The notes: generated from the sequence alone by a model not told the origin. A stretch of DNA of 64,000 bases from Modestobacter italicus (GCF_000306785.1 NC_017955.1:558001-622000); one strand, 5' to 3'; shown: positions 40,001 through 49,038, counted from the stretch's first letter. Translations and numbers: made by a program.

Positions 40001-41080
40001 TCATCGTCCTCCAGCGCCTGCCCCGGCCTGCGCACCGGGCACCGGCCCGGTGACGTCGGCGCTCCGCACGTCGCCGATCAGCTGCTCCAGCACGTCCTCC
40101 AGCGCCACCAGGCCGAGCACCCGGTCGCCGTCCCGGACCAGGCCCAGGTGCGAACCGGACCGGCGCATCTCCTGCAGCACCTCCGGCAGCGGCTCGGCCG
40201 CGGTGAGCTCGACGAAGTCCTTGACCGCCTGGTCGGGCACGGGCTTGTCGCGGGACGTCGGCCCGGTGCCCAGCACGTCCTTGACGTGGACGTAGCCGGC
40301 GAGCGAGCCGTCGTCGAGGCGCATCGGGTAGCGGCTGTACCCGTGCTCGGCGACGACGCCCTCCAGGTCGCGCGGCGTGGAGCGGCGCGGCACGGTGACC
40401 AGCGAGTCGGGGGAGAGCAGCACGGAGCTGACGTCGTGCTGCTCGAAGCTCAGCGCGCCGGTGGCCAGCTCGCTGACCTCGTTGCCGAGCAGCCCCTCGC
40501 GCCGGGACTGGGCGATCATCGACTGGATCTCGTCGTGGTCGAAGCTGGCGGTGATCTCGTCGGTCGGGGTGACCCCGAACAGCCGGACGAAGCCGTTGGC
40601 GACGACGTTGAAGAACCAGATGAACGGCTTGAGCAGCCGGACCAGGAACGCCAGCGGCGGGCCGAGCACGATCGCCGCGCGGTCCGGCCCGGCGATGGTG
40701 ATGTTCTTGGGCACCATCTCGCCGAGCACCATGTGCAGCACGGTCACGATCGACAGCGCGATCACCAGCGAGACCGGGTGCAGCAGGCCCTCCGGCGCGC
40801 CGACGGCCTCCAGCGGTGCCTTGATCAGGTGCGCCACGGCCGGTTCGCCGACCGCGCCCAGGCCCAGCGAGCACAGCGTGATGCCCAGCTGCGCGCCGGC
40901 CATCATCTGCGAGACGTTCCGCATCGCGGCCAGCGTCTTCTGCGCGCGGACCGACCCGGCCGCGGCGCGCGGCTCGATCTGGTCGGCGCGGGCGGAGACC
41001 AGCGCGAACTCGGCGGCGACGAAGAACGCGTTGCCGAGCAGCAGCGCGATCAGGACCAGCAGGCTCAGCGCATCGCTCAT
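40001..41080 (-). CDS. CNNM/DUF21 transporter-like protein with CBS pair (second of tandem)
   Basis: A 359-residue membrane protein of the hemolysin C/CorC (CNNM) family. The DUF21 membrane domain (about 1-175) starts LSLLVLIALLLGNAFFVAAEFALVSAR and contains GEMVPKNITIAGP. Two CBS domains follow (YPMRLDDGSLAGYVHVKDVL and VLGLVALEDVLEQLIGDV). The C-terminal transporter-associated domain of its neighbour is missing. CNNM homologues move Mg2+ or Co2+. The ATG at 41080 overlaps the stop of the paralogue upstream (ATGA), so the two are made together. Confidence 0.92.
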   Translation of the reverse strand: MSDALSLLVLIALLLGNAFFVAAEFALVSARADQIEPRAAAGSVRAQKTLAAMRNVSQMMAGAQLGITLCSLGLGAVGEPAVAHLIKAPLEAVGAPEGLLHPVSLVIALSIVTVLHMVLGEMVPKNITIAGPDRAAIVLGPPLAFLVRLLKPFIWFFNVVANGFVRLFGVTPTDEITASFDHDEIQSMIAQSRREGLLGNEVSELATGALSFEQHDVSSVLLSPDSLVTVPRRSTPRDLEGVVAEHGYSRYPMRLDDGSLAGYVHVKDVLGTGPTSRDKPVPDQAVKDFVELTAAEPLPEVLQEMRRSGSHLGLVRDGDRVLGLVALEDVLEQLIGDVRSADVTGPVPGAQAGAGAGGR

Positions 41081-42459
41081 GCCGGCGCCACCTCGCGCTC
41101 GAACCGGACGGCGGTCGCGCCGGCCGGAGGGGCGACGTCCGCCGGCTCGTCGTCGGCAGGGTCGGGCTCGGCCTGCTGCGGCGCGGCCCGCAGCCGGGAC
41201 ACCCGGCGGCCCTCGACCCCGGCGACGGTCAGCCGCCAGCCCTCCACCTCGACCGACTCGCCCTCCTCGGGCAGGTGCGCCAGCCGTTCCAGCACGAAGC
41301 CCGCGACGGTCTCGTAGCGGCCCTCGGGGACCGGGATGCCGGTGCGCTCGCGGACCTCGTCGGGGCGCAGCAGGCCGGAGAGGACCCAGTCCTCGCCGTC
41401 GCGGCGCAGCTGGCGCAGCGGCCGGTCGGTCTCGTCGGTGATCTCGCCGACCAGCTCCTCGACGATGTCCTCCAGGGTCACGATGCCGTGGGTGGCGCCC
41501 CACTCGTCGACCACGAGGGCCAGCTGCAGGCCCTGCTCGCGCAGCAGGTCCAGCAGCGGGTCCAGGTGCAGCGACGACGGGACGGCGAGCACCGGCTCGG
41601 CCAGCTCGCCCGCGGTGCGCTGCAGCCGCTCCTCCTCGGGGACCGAGACCGCGTGCTTGACGTGCACCACGCCGGTGACCTCGTCGAGGTCGGAGCCGTA
41701 GACCGGGAAGCGCGAGTTGCCCGACCGGATGGCGGCGTCGATGACGTCGGCGGCGGTCGCCTCCGAGCTCAGCGTCCACAGCCGGGTGCGCGGGGTCATC
41801 ACGTCGGTGGCGAACTTCTCCCGCAGCCCCAGCGAGCGGCTGAGCAGCCGGGCGGCGACGGGGGACAGGTCGCCCTCCTCGGCCGAGCGGCGGGCCACGG
41901 CGGCCAGGCCCTCGGCGTCCCGGGTGTCGTCCAGCTCCTCCTTGGGCTCGAAGCCGAGCCGGCGGACGATCCCGTTGGCCAGCGCCTGTAGGGCGTGCAC
42001 GACCGGGCCGGTGACCAGGGTGAACGCGCGCATGCCCGGCGCGACCACGGAGGCGGTGCGCAGCGGCCGGGCGATGGCGAGGTTCTTGGGGCCGAGCTCG
42101 CCCAGGATCATCTGCAGGAAGGTGGCCAGCGCGATGCCCAGGGCGACGGCGACCGGTGCCGTGGCGCCCTCGGGCAGCCCGATCGCGCCGAGCACCGGCT
42201 CGATCAGCCCGCCCAGCGCGGGTTCGGCGAGGAAGCCGACCACCAGCGTGGTGAGCGTGATGCCCAGCTGGGCCGCGGAGAGCTCGGTGGACAGCCCCCG
42301 GAGCGCGCGGACGACCCCCTCGGCGCCCTTGTCGCCCTCGGCGGCGGCCCGCTCGGCCTGACCGCGGTCGACGGAGGTGAAGGAGAACTCGGCCGCGACG
42401 AAGAACCCGGTGAACGCGGTCAACAGCACGGCCGCCAGGAGGAGCAGCCACTCGGTCAT
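41077..42459 (-). CDS. CNNM/DUF21 transporter-like protein with CBS pair and CorC-HlyC domain (first of tandem)
   Basis: A 460-residue paralogue of the next gene. The DUF21 domain begins WLLLLAAVLLTAFTGFFVAAEF and includes GELGPKNLAIARP. CBS domains carry RFPVYGSDLDEVTGVVHVK and GIVTLEDIVEELVGEI. The CorC_HlyC domain (about 365-440) ends in GWRLTVAGVEGRRV. Tandem, unequal CNNM pairs like this are common in actinobacteria and may form heterodimers. It starts about 98 bp downstream of tRNA-Pro. Metal transport is inferred from the family. Confidence 0.93.
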   Translation of the reverse strand: MTEWLLLLAAVLLTAFTGFFVAAEFSFTSVDRGQAERAAAEGDKGAEGVVRALRGLSTELSAAQLGITLTTLVVGFLAEPALGGLIEPVLGAIGLPEGATAPVAVALGIALATFLQMILGELGPKNLAIARPLRTASVVAPGMRAFTLVTGPVVHALQALANGIVRRLGFEPKEELDDTRDAEGLAAVARRSAEEGDLSPVAARLLSRSLGLREKFATDVMTPRTRLWTLSSEATAADVIDAAIRSGNSRFPVYGSDLDEVTGVVHVKHAVSVPEEERLQRTAGELAEPVLAVPSSLHLDPLLDLLREQGLQLALVVDEWGATHGIVTLEDIVEELVGEITDETDRPLRQLRRDGEDWVLSGLLRPDEVRERTGIPVPEGRYETVAGFVLERLAHLPEEGESVEVEGWRLTVAGVEGRRVSRLRAAPQQAEPDPADDEPADVAPPAGATAVRFEREVAPA

Positions 42460-42519
42460 CCCCGCTGAGGTGCCCGCGGCACGGGCCGGGGAAACGAGCG
42501 GTGCCCGAGAGCACAAACG

Positions 42520-42550
42520 ACTCAGGGACCGCCGGTGGCGGTCCCTGAGT
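42520..42550 (-). terminator. Terminator of tRNA-Pro
   Basis: ACTCAGGGACCGCC (42520-42533) pairs perfectly with 42537-42550 over a 3-nt loop, 7 bp behind the tRNA on the minus strand. Confidence 0.8.
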
Positions 42551-42556
42551 GGTGGG

Positions 42557-42630
42557 TCGGGGTGACAGGATTTGAACCTGCGGCCTCGTCGTCCCGAACG
42601 ACGCGCGCTACCAAGCTGCGCCACACCCCG
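42557..42630 (-). tRNA. tRNA-Pro(CGG)
   Basis: A 74-nt cloverleaf on the minus strand. The acceptor arm CGGGGTG pairs with CACCCCG, the anticodon arm is CGTCG-TTCGGGA-CGACG with anticodon CGG, and the T arm contains GGTTCAAATCC. The discriminator base is A. The genome sequence after it does not encode CCA. Confidence 0.95.
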
Positions 42631-42662
42631 AGGTGCGTCGACAACTGTAACCGACGGGGTGC

Positions 42663-42709
42663 GGCCCTCTCGCAGGGGCCCGGCGAGTGCCGGGGGGCCG
42701 AGGGGGTCC
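42663..42709 (-). repeat. Post-stop structured element, family 1, copy 4 (divergent, short)
   Basis: It lies 5 bp behind the phosphoesterase stop, in gene orientation. It keeps GGACCCC and GGGCCCCT with arms CTCG/CGAG, but the inner part is shortened to CCGG-cactcg-CCGG and the standard loop is lost. Confidence 0.6.
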
Positions 42710-42714
42710 GCCAG

Positions 42715-43626
42715 CTACGCGGCGCGCGGGTTGAGGGTCAGCAGGGTTGCCTCGGGCGGGCAGGCGAACCGGGCAGGGGCGTAGGGGCTGGTGCCCAGCC
42801 CGGCGGAGACGTGCAGCCACGTGCCGTTCGGGTGCCCGGGTGAGGGCTGCGCCCAGCGGTGCAGCCAGCGGACGTGCTGCCGGTCGATGCCGCAGTTGGT
42901 GACCAGGGCGCCGTAGAAGGGCACCCGCAGCTGGCCGCCGTGGGTGTGCCCGCACAGCAGCAGGTCCCACCCGTCGGCGGCGAACCGGTCGAGCACCCGC
43001 GGCTCGGGGGAGTGCACCAGCCCGATCGTCAGGTCGGCGTCGGGGTCGGCGGGGCCACCCACGTCGTCGTACCGGTCCCGCTTCAGGTGCGGGTCGTCGA
43101 GGCCGGTGAACGCGATCTGGGTCCCGGCCACCGTGAGCGTGCCCGTGGCGTTGGTCAGGTCGAGCCAGCCCCGGGCGGTCATGCCGTCGCGCAGGTCCCG
43201 CCAGGGCAGCGGGTCGCCGTGCACCCGCTTGTGGTCGGTCTTGAAGTACTTGAACGGGTTCTTCGGTCGCGGCGCGTAGTAGTCGTTGCTGGCGAGCACG
43301 AACGCGCCGGGCAGCTCCATCAGCGGGTCCAGCGCGCGGAGCGTCGCCGGGACGGCGTCCATCCCGGCGAGGTTGTCGCCGGTCGTGATCACCAGGTCCG
43401 GGCGCAGGTCGGCCAGCCCGGCCACCCACTCCTGCTTGCTGCGCTGCCCCGCGGTCATGTGCAGGTCGGACAGCTGTAGCACGGTCAGCGGGGCCGAACC
43501 CGGTGGCAGGACGGGGACGTCGAAGCGGCGCAGCGTCCACGCGGTCCGCTCGACGAGGCTCGCGTAGGCCACCGTGGCGGCGCCGGAGGCCACGACGGCG
43601 GCAGGGACGGCGGTTCTCGCACGCAT
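42715..43626 (-). CDS. Calcineurin-like metallophosphoesterase (YkuE type)
   Basis: A 303-residue metallophosphoesterase with an N-terminal hydrophobic anchor (about 5-24). Metal ligands are D54 and H56 in QLSDLHM, Asp and Asn of GDN (about 84), SND in place of the usual GNHD (about 114), His of GLVHSPEP and the pair in CGHTHGGQ. The change of GNHD to SND removes the general-acid His often found there. Family members act on phosphodiesters or lipid headgroup pyrophosphates. The gene is in its conserved place beside YqeY and the penicillin-binding protein. Confidence 0.9.
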   Translation of the reverse strand: MRARTAVPAAVVASGAATVAYASLVERTAWTLRRFDVPVLPPGSAPLTVLQLSDLHMTAGQRSKQEWVAGLADLRPDLVITTGDNLAGMDAVPATLRALDPLMELPGAFVLASNDYYAPRPKNPFKYFKTDHKRVHGDPLPWRDLRDGMTARGWLDLTNATGTLTVAGTQIAFTGLDDPHLKRDRYDDVGGPADPDADLTIGLVHSPEPRVLDRFAADGWDLLLCGHTHGGQLRVPFYGALVTNCGIDRQHVRWLHRWAQPSPGHPNGTWLHVSAGLGTSPYAPARFACPPEATLLTLNPRAA

Positions 43627-43632
43627 CCTGCG

Positions 43633-43638
43633 AGCCTA
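43633..43638 (-). promoter_or_regulatory. -10 box TAGGCT of a likely leaderless transcript (phosphoesterase)
   Basis: On the minus strand TAGGCT ends 6 nt before the ATG at 43626. Confidence 0.5.
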
Positions 43639-43692
43639 CGGGCGCGGGAACTCCGTCGTCCCGGCGCGGGCGGAGGTGGCAGGCTCTGCGGT

Positions 43693-44145
43693 GTGCCTGG
43701 ACTGAAGGACCGACTCCGTACCGACCTGACCACCGCGATGAAGGGCCGCGACGAGCTGAGCACCGCCACCTTGCGGATGGTGCTCTCCGCCGTCTCCGCC
43801 GAGGAGGTGGCCGGCAAGGAGGCTCGTGAGCTCAGCGACGACGACGTGATGGCCGTGCTCCGCCGGGAGGCGAAGAAGCGCCGCGAGGCGGCCGAGGCGT
43901 TCGCCGGTGCCGGGCGCGCCGAGCAGGCCGAGCGGGAGCGCGCGGAGGAGGGCGTGATCGCGACCTACCTGCCGGCCCAACTGGCCGACGCCGACCTGGC
44001 GGCGATCGTCGCCGACGTGGTCACCAGCACCGGGGCCTCGGGCATGAAGGACATGGGCAAGGTCATGGGCGCGGTGCAGGGGAAGGTGGCCGGCCGGGCC
44101 GAGGGCGGCCGCATCGCCGCCGAGGTGCGCCGCCAGCTGGGCTGA
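43693..44145 (+). CDS. GatB/YqeY domain protein
   Basis: A 150-residue stand-alone YqeY domain. It starts LKDRLRTDLTTAMKGRDELSTATLRMVLSAV and ends GMGKV-like with MGKVMGAVQGKVAGRAEGGRIAAEVRRQL. It resembles the tail domain of the GatB subunit of Asp-tRNA/Glu-tRNA amidotransferase, which contacts tRNA, but the stand-alone role is not settled. The GTG at 43693 is placed 7 nt behind a CAGGCT box. It is convergent with the penicillin-binding protein gene, with two repeats between. Confidence 0.93.
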   Translation: MPGLKDRLRTDLTTAMKGRDELSTATLRMVLSAVSAEEVAGKEARELSDDDVMAVLRREAKKRREAAEAFAGAGRAEQAERERAEEGVIATYLPAQLADADLAAIVADVVTSTGASGMKDMGKVMGAVQGKVAGRAEGGRIAAEVRRQLG

Positions 44146-44149
44146 CGAC

Positions 44150-44239
44150 AGGACCCCGTTCCCTCCCAGCTCGCCCCACCGGGGCCCCGTTCAGGGGCCC
44201 GCGCTGAGCTCGCGAAGCGTGGGGGGAACGGGGTCCTTC
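44150..44239. repeat. Two family 1 elements facing each other (copies 5a and 5b)
   Basis: The minus-strand element (44183-44239) closes the penicillin-binding protein gene, with outer arms GTTC/GAAC, inner arms CGCT/AGCG and loop TCGCGAGCTC. A partial plus-strand element starts at 44150 behind yqeY. AGGACCCCGTTCC (44150-44162) is perfectly complementary to 44225-44237, so the whole region can fold as one hairpin between two convergent genes. Confidence 0.75.
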
Positions 44240-44240
44240 T

Positions 44241-46628
44241 TCACTCGCCGGGGTCGCCGTCCCCGTTCCAGTCCGGCAGCTCGAACTGGCCGCTGGGCGG
44301 CTGCTCCACCGGCGGTGGCTCCACGGCCGGTGCCTCCGGGGTGGGCGCCGGGGCGCTGGGCGCCGGCTCCGGGGTCGGGGTGTTGCGCGGCCTGGTGGTC
44401 GGCGCGGGTGTGCGGTAGCCGGAGCCGTTGCTCACCTGGATGGTGACGACCTGGCCGGGGCTGGCCTGGGCGCCGGCGCGGGGGCTGGTGCCGAGGAAGC
44501 TGCCCTCGGAGCGCGCGCCGTTCACCTCGGCCACGACCGGCTGGAAGCCCGCCCCGGTGAGCGTGTCCCGGCAGGAGCTGACCGAGGAGCAGCTGGGCAC
44601 GGTCGGCCGGTTGCCGGAGACCACCAGCGGGTCGGCCGGCGGGAAGGGCACCGACGGCTCCTTGGACAGGATCGGCAGCATCGCGTCGTGGTAGATCGTC
44701 GCGGGCTTGTTGCCGCCGTAGCCGCCGACGTCCCGCTGCGACTTCGGGTTGAACACCATCACGCTGACCGTGTACTTCGGCGTCGAGCCGACGAAGGTCG
44801 CGGACTTGTTGTCCTGGATGGTGCCGGTCTTGCCGGCGATCTGGTGGCCGGGGATGGCCGCCCGGGTCGCGGTGCCGGTGACGGTGTCGCCGATCATCAT
44901 CTGGTTCAGCGTGGTGGCCACGCCGGCCGGGATGGCGTTCTCCTTGCAGGTGTTGCCGCTGACGTAGGGCGTGCCGTCGTCCTTGGTGACCGGCTCACCG
45001 GTGGAGTCGACGATCGAGACGACCGGCGTCGGCTCGCACTGGGTGCCGTTGGCGGCCAGCGTGGAGTACGCGCTGGCCAGGTACAGCGGGCTGGTGGCGT
45101 CGACGCCGAGGGTGAAGGAGCCGCGCTTCTCGGCGATGATCTGGTCGGCGGTGGCGTCGATGGAGTGCAGCCCCATCGCCTGCGCGGTGCGCACCACCGG
45201 CTCGACGCTGCCCAGCGCGTCCTCCAGGCCCACGAAGTAGGTGTTGGAGGACTCGACCAGGGCGGCGGTCATGTCCATCGTGTCCGGGTAGTTGGTGCCG
45301 ACGTTGCTCACCACGTAGGGGGCGCCCGTCGTCCCGCCGTTCTTCTTGAACACCTTGGAGCTGTAGGGCTGCGGGGTGGTGATCGTGTAGTTCGCGCCGT
45401 AGCCCTGGGCGAGCGCGGCGGCGGCGGTGAAGACCTTGTAGGTCGACCCGGCGCCGGCGCTGGTCGCGGTGTTGAGGTTGACCGACTCGCACTCGTAGGC
45501 GTCGCAGCCGTACCGGCGGTTGACGCTCATCGCCAGCACGTGCCCGGTGCCGGGCTCGACGGCGGTGAAGACGCCGGCCAGGTCGTTGCCGCCGCCCATC
45601 GGGAGGGTGTTCAGCACGGCCTGGTCACCGGAGGTCTGGATGTCCGGACGCAGCGTCGTCTGGATCGTCCAGCCGCCGTTCTTGATGGCGTCCGCGCTGA
45701 TCCCCAGCGTGCCGGTCAGGTAGTTGTACATGTAGTCGCAGAAGAAGCCGCCGACCGTGGCGTCGATGCAGCCGTTGGGCGGGGTGCCGCCCTCGGCCAG
45801 CGGGATCGGGGCGGCCGAGACGTCGGCGAGCTCCTGGTCGGTGATGTGCCCGAGGTCGTGCATGCGCTGCAGCACCTGGTTGCGCCGCTTCGCGCCGGCG
45901 TCGGGGTTGACCAGCGGGTCGTCGTTGGTCGGGCTCTGCACCAGGCCGGCGAGCACCGAGGCTTGCGGCAGGGTCAGGTCGATGGCGTTGACGCTGAAGT
46001 ACTTCTGCGCGGCGGCCTGGATGCCGTAGGCGCCCTCACCGAAGTAGGCGATGTTCAGGTAGCGGGTGAGGATCTCGTCCTTGGAGTAGGTCTGCTCCAA
46101 GGCGAGCGCCAGCCGGGCCTCCTTGAGCTTGCGGCCCACGGTCTGCGCGGTGGCCGCCTGCTGCTCCTCGGGGGTGGAGGCGGTCTGCAGCAGCGTCTGC
46201 TTGACCAGCTGCTGGGTCAGCGTCGAGCCGCCCTCCTCGACCCCGCCGGCGGCGACGTTCTTCGCCAGCGCGCGCAGCGTGCCCTGCACGTCCAGGCCGT
46301 TGTGCTCGTAGAAGCGCGAGTCCTCGATGTCGACGATCGCCTGCTTCATGACGTCGGAGATCTGGTCCGGCGTCACCGGCGTGCGGTTGTTCGTGAAGAA
46401 CTCGGTGATCTCCGAGCCGTCGGCGGCCAGCACCTTGGTGTTCCCGCTGGGCGTCTTGTCGGTCAGCTCGACCGGCAGCGCGTCGAGGAGGGTCGAGGAG
46501 TTCCGGGCCACCAGCCCGGTCCCGCCGACGAATGGCAGCAGCATGGCGGCGACCAGCAGGCCGGCCACGACGATGGCCCCGGCCAGCTTGACCAGGGCGG
46601 TGCGACGGAGGTGCGCAGACTCGGACAT
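44241..46628 (-). CDS. Class A penicillin-binding protein with C-terminal PASTA domain (PonA2-like)
   Basis: A 795-residue bifunctional peptidoglycan synthase. A membrane anchor (about 12-36) precedes the GT51 glycosyltransferase domain, with EDSRFYEHNG, GGSTLTQQLVKQ and RKLKEARLALALEQTYSKDEIL. The transpeptidase has S395-x-x-K398 (GSTYK), SSNTY and K600-T-G. The tail has one PASTA domain (about 655-725) and a Pro-rich end. It matches the PonA2 type (Rv3682). The start at 46628 gives a short cytosolic tail before the anchor. Confidence 0.95.
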   Translation of the reverse strand: MSESAHLRRTALVKLAGAIVVAGLLVAAMLLPFVGGTGLVARNSSTLLDALPVELTDKTPSGNTKVLAADGSEITEFFTNNRTPVTPDQISDVMKQAIVDIEDSRFYEHNGLDVQGTLRALAKNVAAGGVEEGGSTLTQQLVKQTLLQTASTPEEQQAATAQTVGRKLKEARLALALEQTYSKDEILTRYLNIAYFGEGAYGIQAAAQKYFSVNAIDLTLPQASVLAGLVQSPTNDDPLVNPDAGAKRRNQVLQRMHDLGHITDQELADVSAAPIPLAEGGTPPNGCIDATVGGFFCDYMYNYLTGTLGISADAIKNGGWTIQTTLRPDIQTSGDQAVLNTLPMGGGNDLAGVFTAVEPGTGHVLAMSVNRRYGCDAYECESVNLNTATSAGAGSTYKVFTAAAALAQGYGANYTITTPQPYSSKVFKKNGGTTGAPYVVSNVGTNYPDTMDMTAALVESSNTYFVGLEDALGSVEPVVRTAQAMGLHSIDATADQIIAEKRGSFTLGVDATSPLYLASAYSTLAANGTQCEPTPVVSIVDSTGEPVTKDDGTPYVSGNTCKENAIPAGVATTLNQMMIGDTVTGTATRAAIPGHQIAGKTGTIQDNKSATFVGSTPKYTVSVMVFNPKSQRDVGGYGGNKPATIYHDAMLPILSKEPSVPFPPADPLVVSGNRPTVPSCSSVSSCRDTLTGAGFQPVVAEVNGARSEGSFLGTSPRAGAQASPGQVVTIQVSNGSGYRTPAPTTRPRNTPTPEPAPSAPAPTPEAPAVEPPPVEQPPSGQFELPDWNGDGDPGE

Positions 46629-46740
46629 CGCAGGCCAAGGTACCTGTTCGGCGGGCCCCGGCGCCCCGCCTCGACCCCGACGCGCGGCGGCCCCGGGCGG
46701 GTCGCGCGGGGACGCGCCCGGCACCGGGTCGGGGGGCCCG

Positions 46741-46767
46741 GCGCGGGGGTCTCGGCGACCCCCGCGC
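46741..46767 (-). terminator. Terminator after the second ArsA-type gene
   Basis: GCGCGGGGGTC (46741-46751) pairs with 46757-46767 over a 5-nt loop, 7 bp behind the stop on the minus strand. Confidence 0.75.
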
Positions 46768-46773
46768 GCCCGC

Positions 46774-47988
46774 TCAGCCGGCCTGCGGCCGGAGCGGCAG
46801 GACCCGGCTGCGCGGGGTGCCCGTGCCGGTGTCGTCCTCGGCGGCCAGCAGCGCCTCGCCCATCGTGCGCAGCCCCTCGAGGTCGTGCACGTCACCGGCG
46901 GCGGCCGGCACCGTGCGCACCTTGACCTCGGGGTGCGCGCTGGTGAACCGGTCGGCCAGCCGCTGCTCCCGGGTGGCCAGCGTCATCCGCTCGGCGTGCA
47001 CCCGCAGCGCCCCCGCGGCCAGCTTCGCGCCCTTGCCGCCGGCCTCGGCCACCGCCTCCGCGGCGGCCTCGGCGCGGGTCGCCGACAGCGCCGTCGTCGC
47101 CGGCGGGTGGGTGCGGTTGATGACCAGCCCGGCCAGCGGCATCCCCTCGGTGGACAGCCGGTCGACGAAGTAGGAGGCCTCGCGGAGGGCGTCCGGCTCC
47201 GGGGCGGCGACCACGACGAACGACGTCCCGGGCTGGCGGAGCAGCTCGTAGGTCGCCGTCGCGCGCTCCCGGAACCCGCCGAACATGGTGTCCAGCGCCG
47301 AGACGAACGCGGAGATGTCGTTCAGCAGCTGGCCGCCCAGGATCTTGCTGATGATCCGGGTGAAGATCGCGAAGCCGGCCCCGACGATCCGCACCCCGGC
47401 CCGCCCACCGGCCCGGGCCGGCGCGGTGAGCAGCCGGATCATCGTGCCGTCGAGGAAGCGGCTCATCCGGTTGGGTGCGTCCAGGAAGTCCAGCGCCGAC
47501 CGGGACGGCGGGGTGTCGACGATGATCAGGTCCCAGCGCTCGCTGGCCCGCAGCTGCCCCAGCTTCTCCATCGCCATGTACTCCTGCGTCCCGGCGAAGG
47601 ACGAGGAGAGCGCCTGGTAGAAGGGGTTCGCGAAGATCACCTCGGCACGCTCGGGCGTCGAGTGCGCGGACACGACGTCGTCGAACGTCCGCTTCATGTC
47701 CAGCATCATCGCCGAGAGCTCGCCCGGCGAACCCGGTGTCTCGACCACCCGCGGCTCGTTGTCCAGCTCGACCAGGCCCAGCGACTGGGCCAGCCGGCGG
47801 GCCGGGTCGATGGTGAGGACGACGACCTGCCGGCCGGCCTCGGCCGCGGCCAGGGCCAGCGCCGCCGACGTCGTCGTCTTGCCGACCCCGCCGGAGCCGC
47901 AGCACACGATGATCCGGGTCTGCGGGTCAGCCACCAGGGCGGCGAGGTCCAGGGCGGGCGCCGGGCCCGGCCGCCGGGGCGCGGTCAC
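46774..47988 (-). CDS. ArsA/GET3-family ATPase, second of pair (Rv3680-like)
   Basis: A 404-residue P-loop ATPase of the deviant Walker A type, IIVCCGSGGVGKTTTSAALALAAAE (about 27-50), with a switch II segment DLIIVDTPPSRSALDFLD. A hydrophobic insert FAIFTRIISKILGGQLLNDISAF resembles the client-binding helices of Get3. The mycobacterial pair Rv3679-Rv3680 forms a complex of this family linked to envelope and redox tolerance. The GTG at 47988 overlaps the first gene's stop (GTGA). Confidence 0.9.
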   Translation of the reverse strand: MTAPRRPGPAPALDLAALVADPQTRIIVCCGSGGVGKTTTSAALALAAAEAGRQVVVLTIDPARRLAQSLGLVELDNEPRVVETPGSPGELSAMMLDMKRTFDDVVSAHSTPERAEVIFANPFYQALSSSFAGTQEYMAMEKLGQLRASERWDLIIVDTPPSRSALDFLDAPNRMSRFLDGTMIRLLTAPARAGGRAGVRIVGAGFAIFTRIISKILGGQLLNDISAFVSALDTMFGGFRERATATYELLRQPGTSFVVVAAPEPDALREASYFVDRLSTEGMPLAGLVINRTHPPATTALSATRAEAAAEAVAEAGGKGAKLAAGALRVHAERMTLATREQRLADRFTSAHPEVKVRTVPAAAGDVHDLEGLRTMGEALLAAEDDTGTGTPRSRVLPLRPQAG

Positions 47989-48989
47989 GCGGCGGCCTCG
48001 GTGGTCAGGATCGCCTCGAGCCGGTCGGCCAGCTCGAACAGGGTGCCCAGGTCGATCGGGGTGACCGACAGCGGCAGCTCCACGACCGGCCGGCCGAGCG
48101 CCTCGACCTCCCCGCGGAGGGCGTCCTGCGCCACCCAGCGCTGGGCGTGCTCGACCGCCTCGGCGGCGAGCCCGTCGGCGACCTCCACGCCGCCGTGCAC
48201 CGAGGCCGCGGTCAGCGCGGGGAGCAGGTCGGCGCCGATGAGCCGGCCCTCGGCGGTGCGGCTCAGGCTGGCGGCGGGCAGCAGCGGCTCGGCCGCCATG
48301 TTGACGATCACCGAGCCCACCGGCAGCCGGGCCGCGGTCAGCTCGGCGATCGCGTCGGCGGTCTCCTGCACGGGCATGTCCTCCAGCAGGGTCACCAGGT
48401 GCACCGCGGTCTGCGGCGACCGGAAGACGGCCATCACCCCGTCGCTCTGCGCCTTGATCGGACCGGAGCGGGCCAGCCCGGCCACCTCGCCGGTGACGTT
48501 GAGGAAGCGGGTGATCCGACCGGTCGGCGGGGCGTCGACGACGACGGCGTCGTAGACGGGCCGGCCGTCCTTGCCGCGGCGGGTCACCGCCTCCTTGATC
48601 TTGCCGGTCAGCAGCACGTCGCGCAGGCCGGGGGCGATGGCGGTGGCGAAGTCGACGGCGCCCATCTTGCGCAGCGCGTACCCGGCCCGCTTGAGGTTGT
48701 AGAACATGTCCAGGTACTCGAGGAAGGCCGCCTCGACGTCGATCGCCAGCGCCTTCACCTCGCCACCGCCGCGGGCGACGGCGACCCGGCGCTCCTCGTA
48801 GGGCAGCGGCGGGGTGTCGAAGAGCTGGGCGATGCCCTGCCGGCCCTCGGTCTCGACCAGCAGCACGTGGCGGCTGTCGGCGGCGAGGGACAGCGCCAGC
48901 GCGGCGGCGACCGTCGTCTTCCCGGTCCCGCCCTTGCCGGTCACGACGTGGCACCGCACGGGCAGCGGCTCTCGAGGTGCAGGGGTCAC
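47985..48989 (-). CDS. ArsA/GET3-family ATPase, first of pair (Rv3679-like)
   Basis: A 334-residue partner of the next ATPase. The P-loop is VVTGKGGTGKTTVAAALALSLA (about 15-36), switch I contains LVETEGRQG and switch II is DAVVVDAPPTGRITRFLNV. Like its neighbour it is soluble. The pair probably works as a heterodimer, as shown for the mycobacterial homologues. The start GTG at 48989 lies 7 nt behind a TAGGCT box. It is divergent from the small DUF4177 gene. Confidence 0.9.
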   Translation of the reverse strand: MTPAPREPLPVRCHVVTGKGGTGKTTVAAALALSLAADSRHVLLVETEGRQGIAQLFDTPPLPYEERRVAVARGGGEVKALAIDVEAAFLEYLDMFYNLKRAGYALRKMGAVDFATAIAPGLRDVLLTGKIKEAVTRRGKDGRPVYDAVVVDAPPTGRITRFLNVTGEVAGLARSGPIKAQSDGVMAVFRSPQTAVHLVTLLEDMPVQETADAIAELTAARLPVGSVIVNMAAEPLLPAASLSRTAEGRLIGADLLPALTAASVHGGVEVADGLAAEAVEHAQRWVAQDALRGEVEALGRPVVELPLSVTPIDLGTLFELADRLEAILTTEAAA

Positions 48990-48996
48990 CTCTGCG

Positions 48997-49002
48997 AGCC
49001 TA
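48997..49002 (-). promoter_or_regulatory. -10 box TAGGCT of a likely leaderless transcript (ArsA pair)
   Basis: On the minus strand TAGGCT ends 7 nt before the GTG at 48989. Confidence 0.45.
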
Positions 49003-49038
49003 CGAGCGGCGGCCGACTCCGGCCTCTCTCGGCTGCGC

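Noticed and set aside
44688-46925. 745-codon frame antisense to the penicillin-binding protein gene
   Set aside because: No recognisable domain and strongly skewed composition; the opposite strand encodes all catalytic motifs of a class A PBP.
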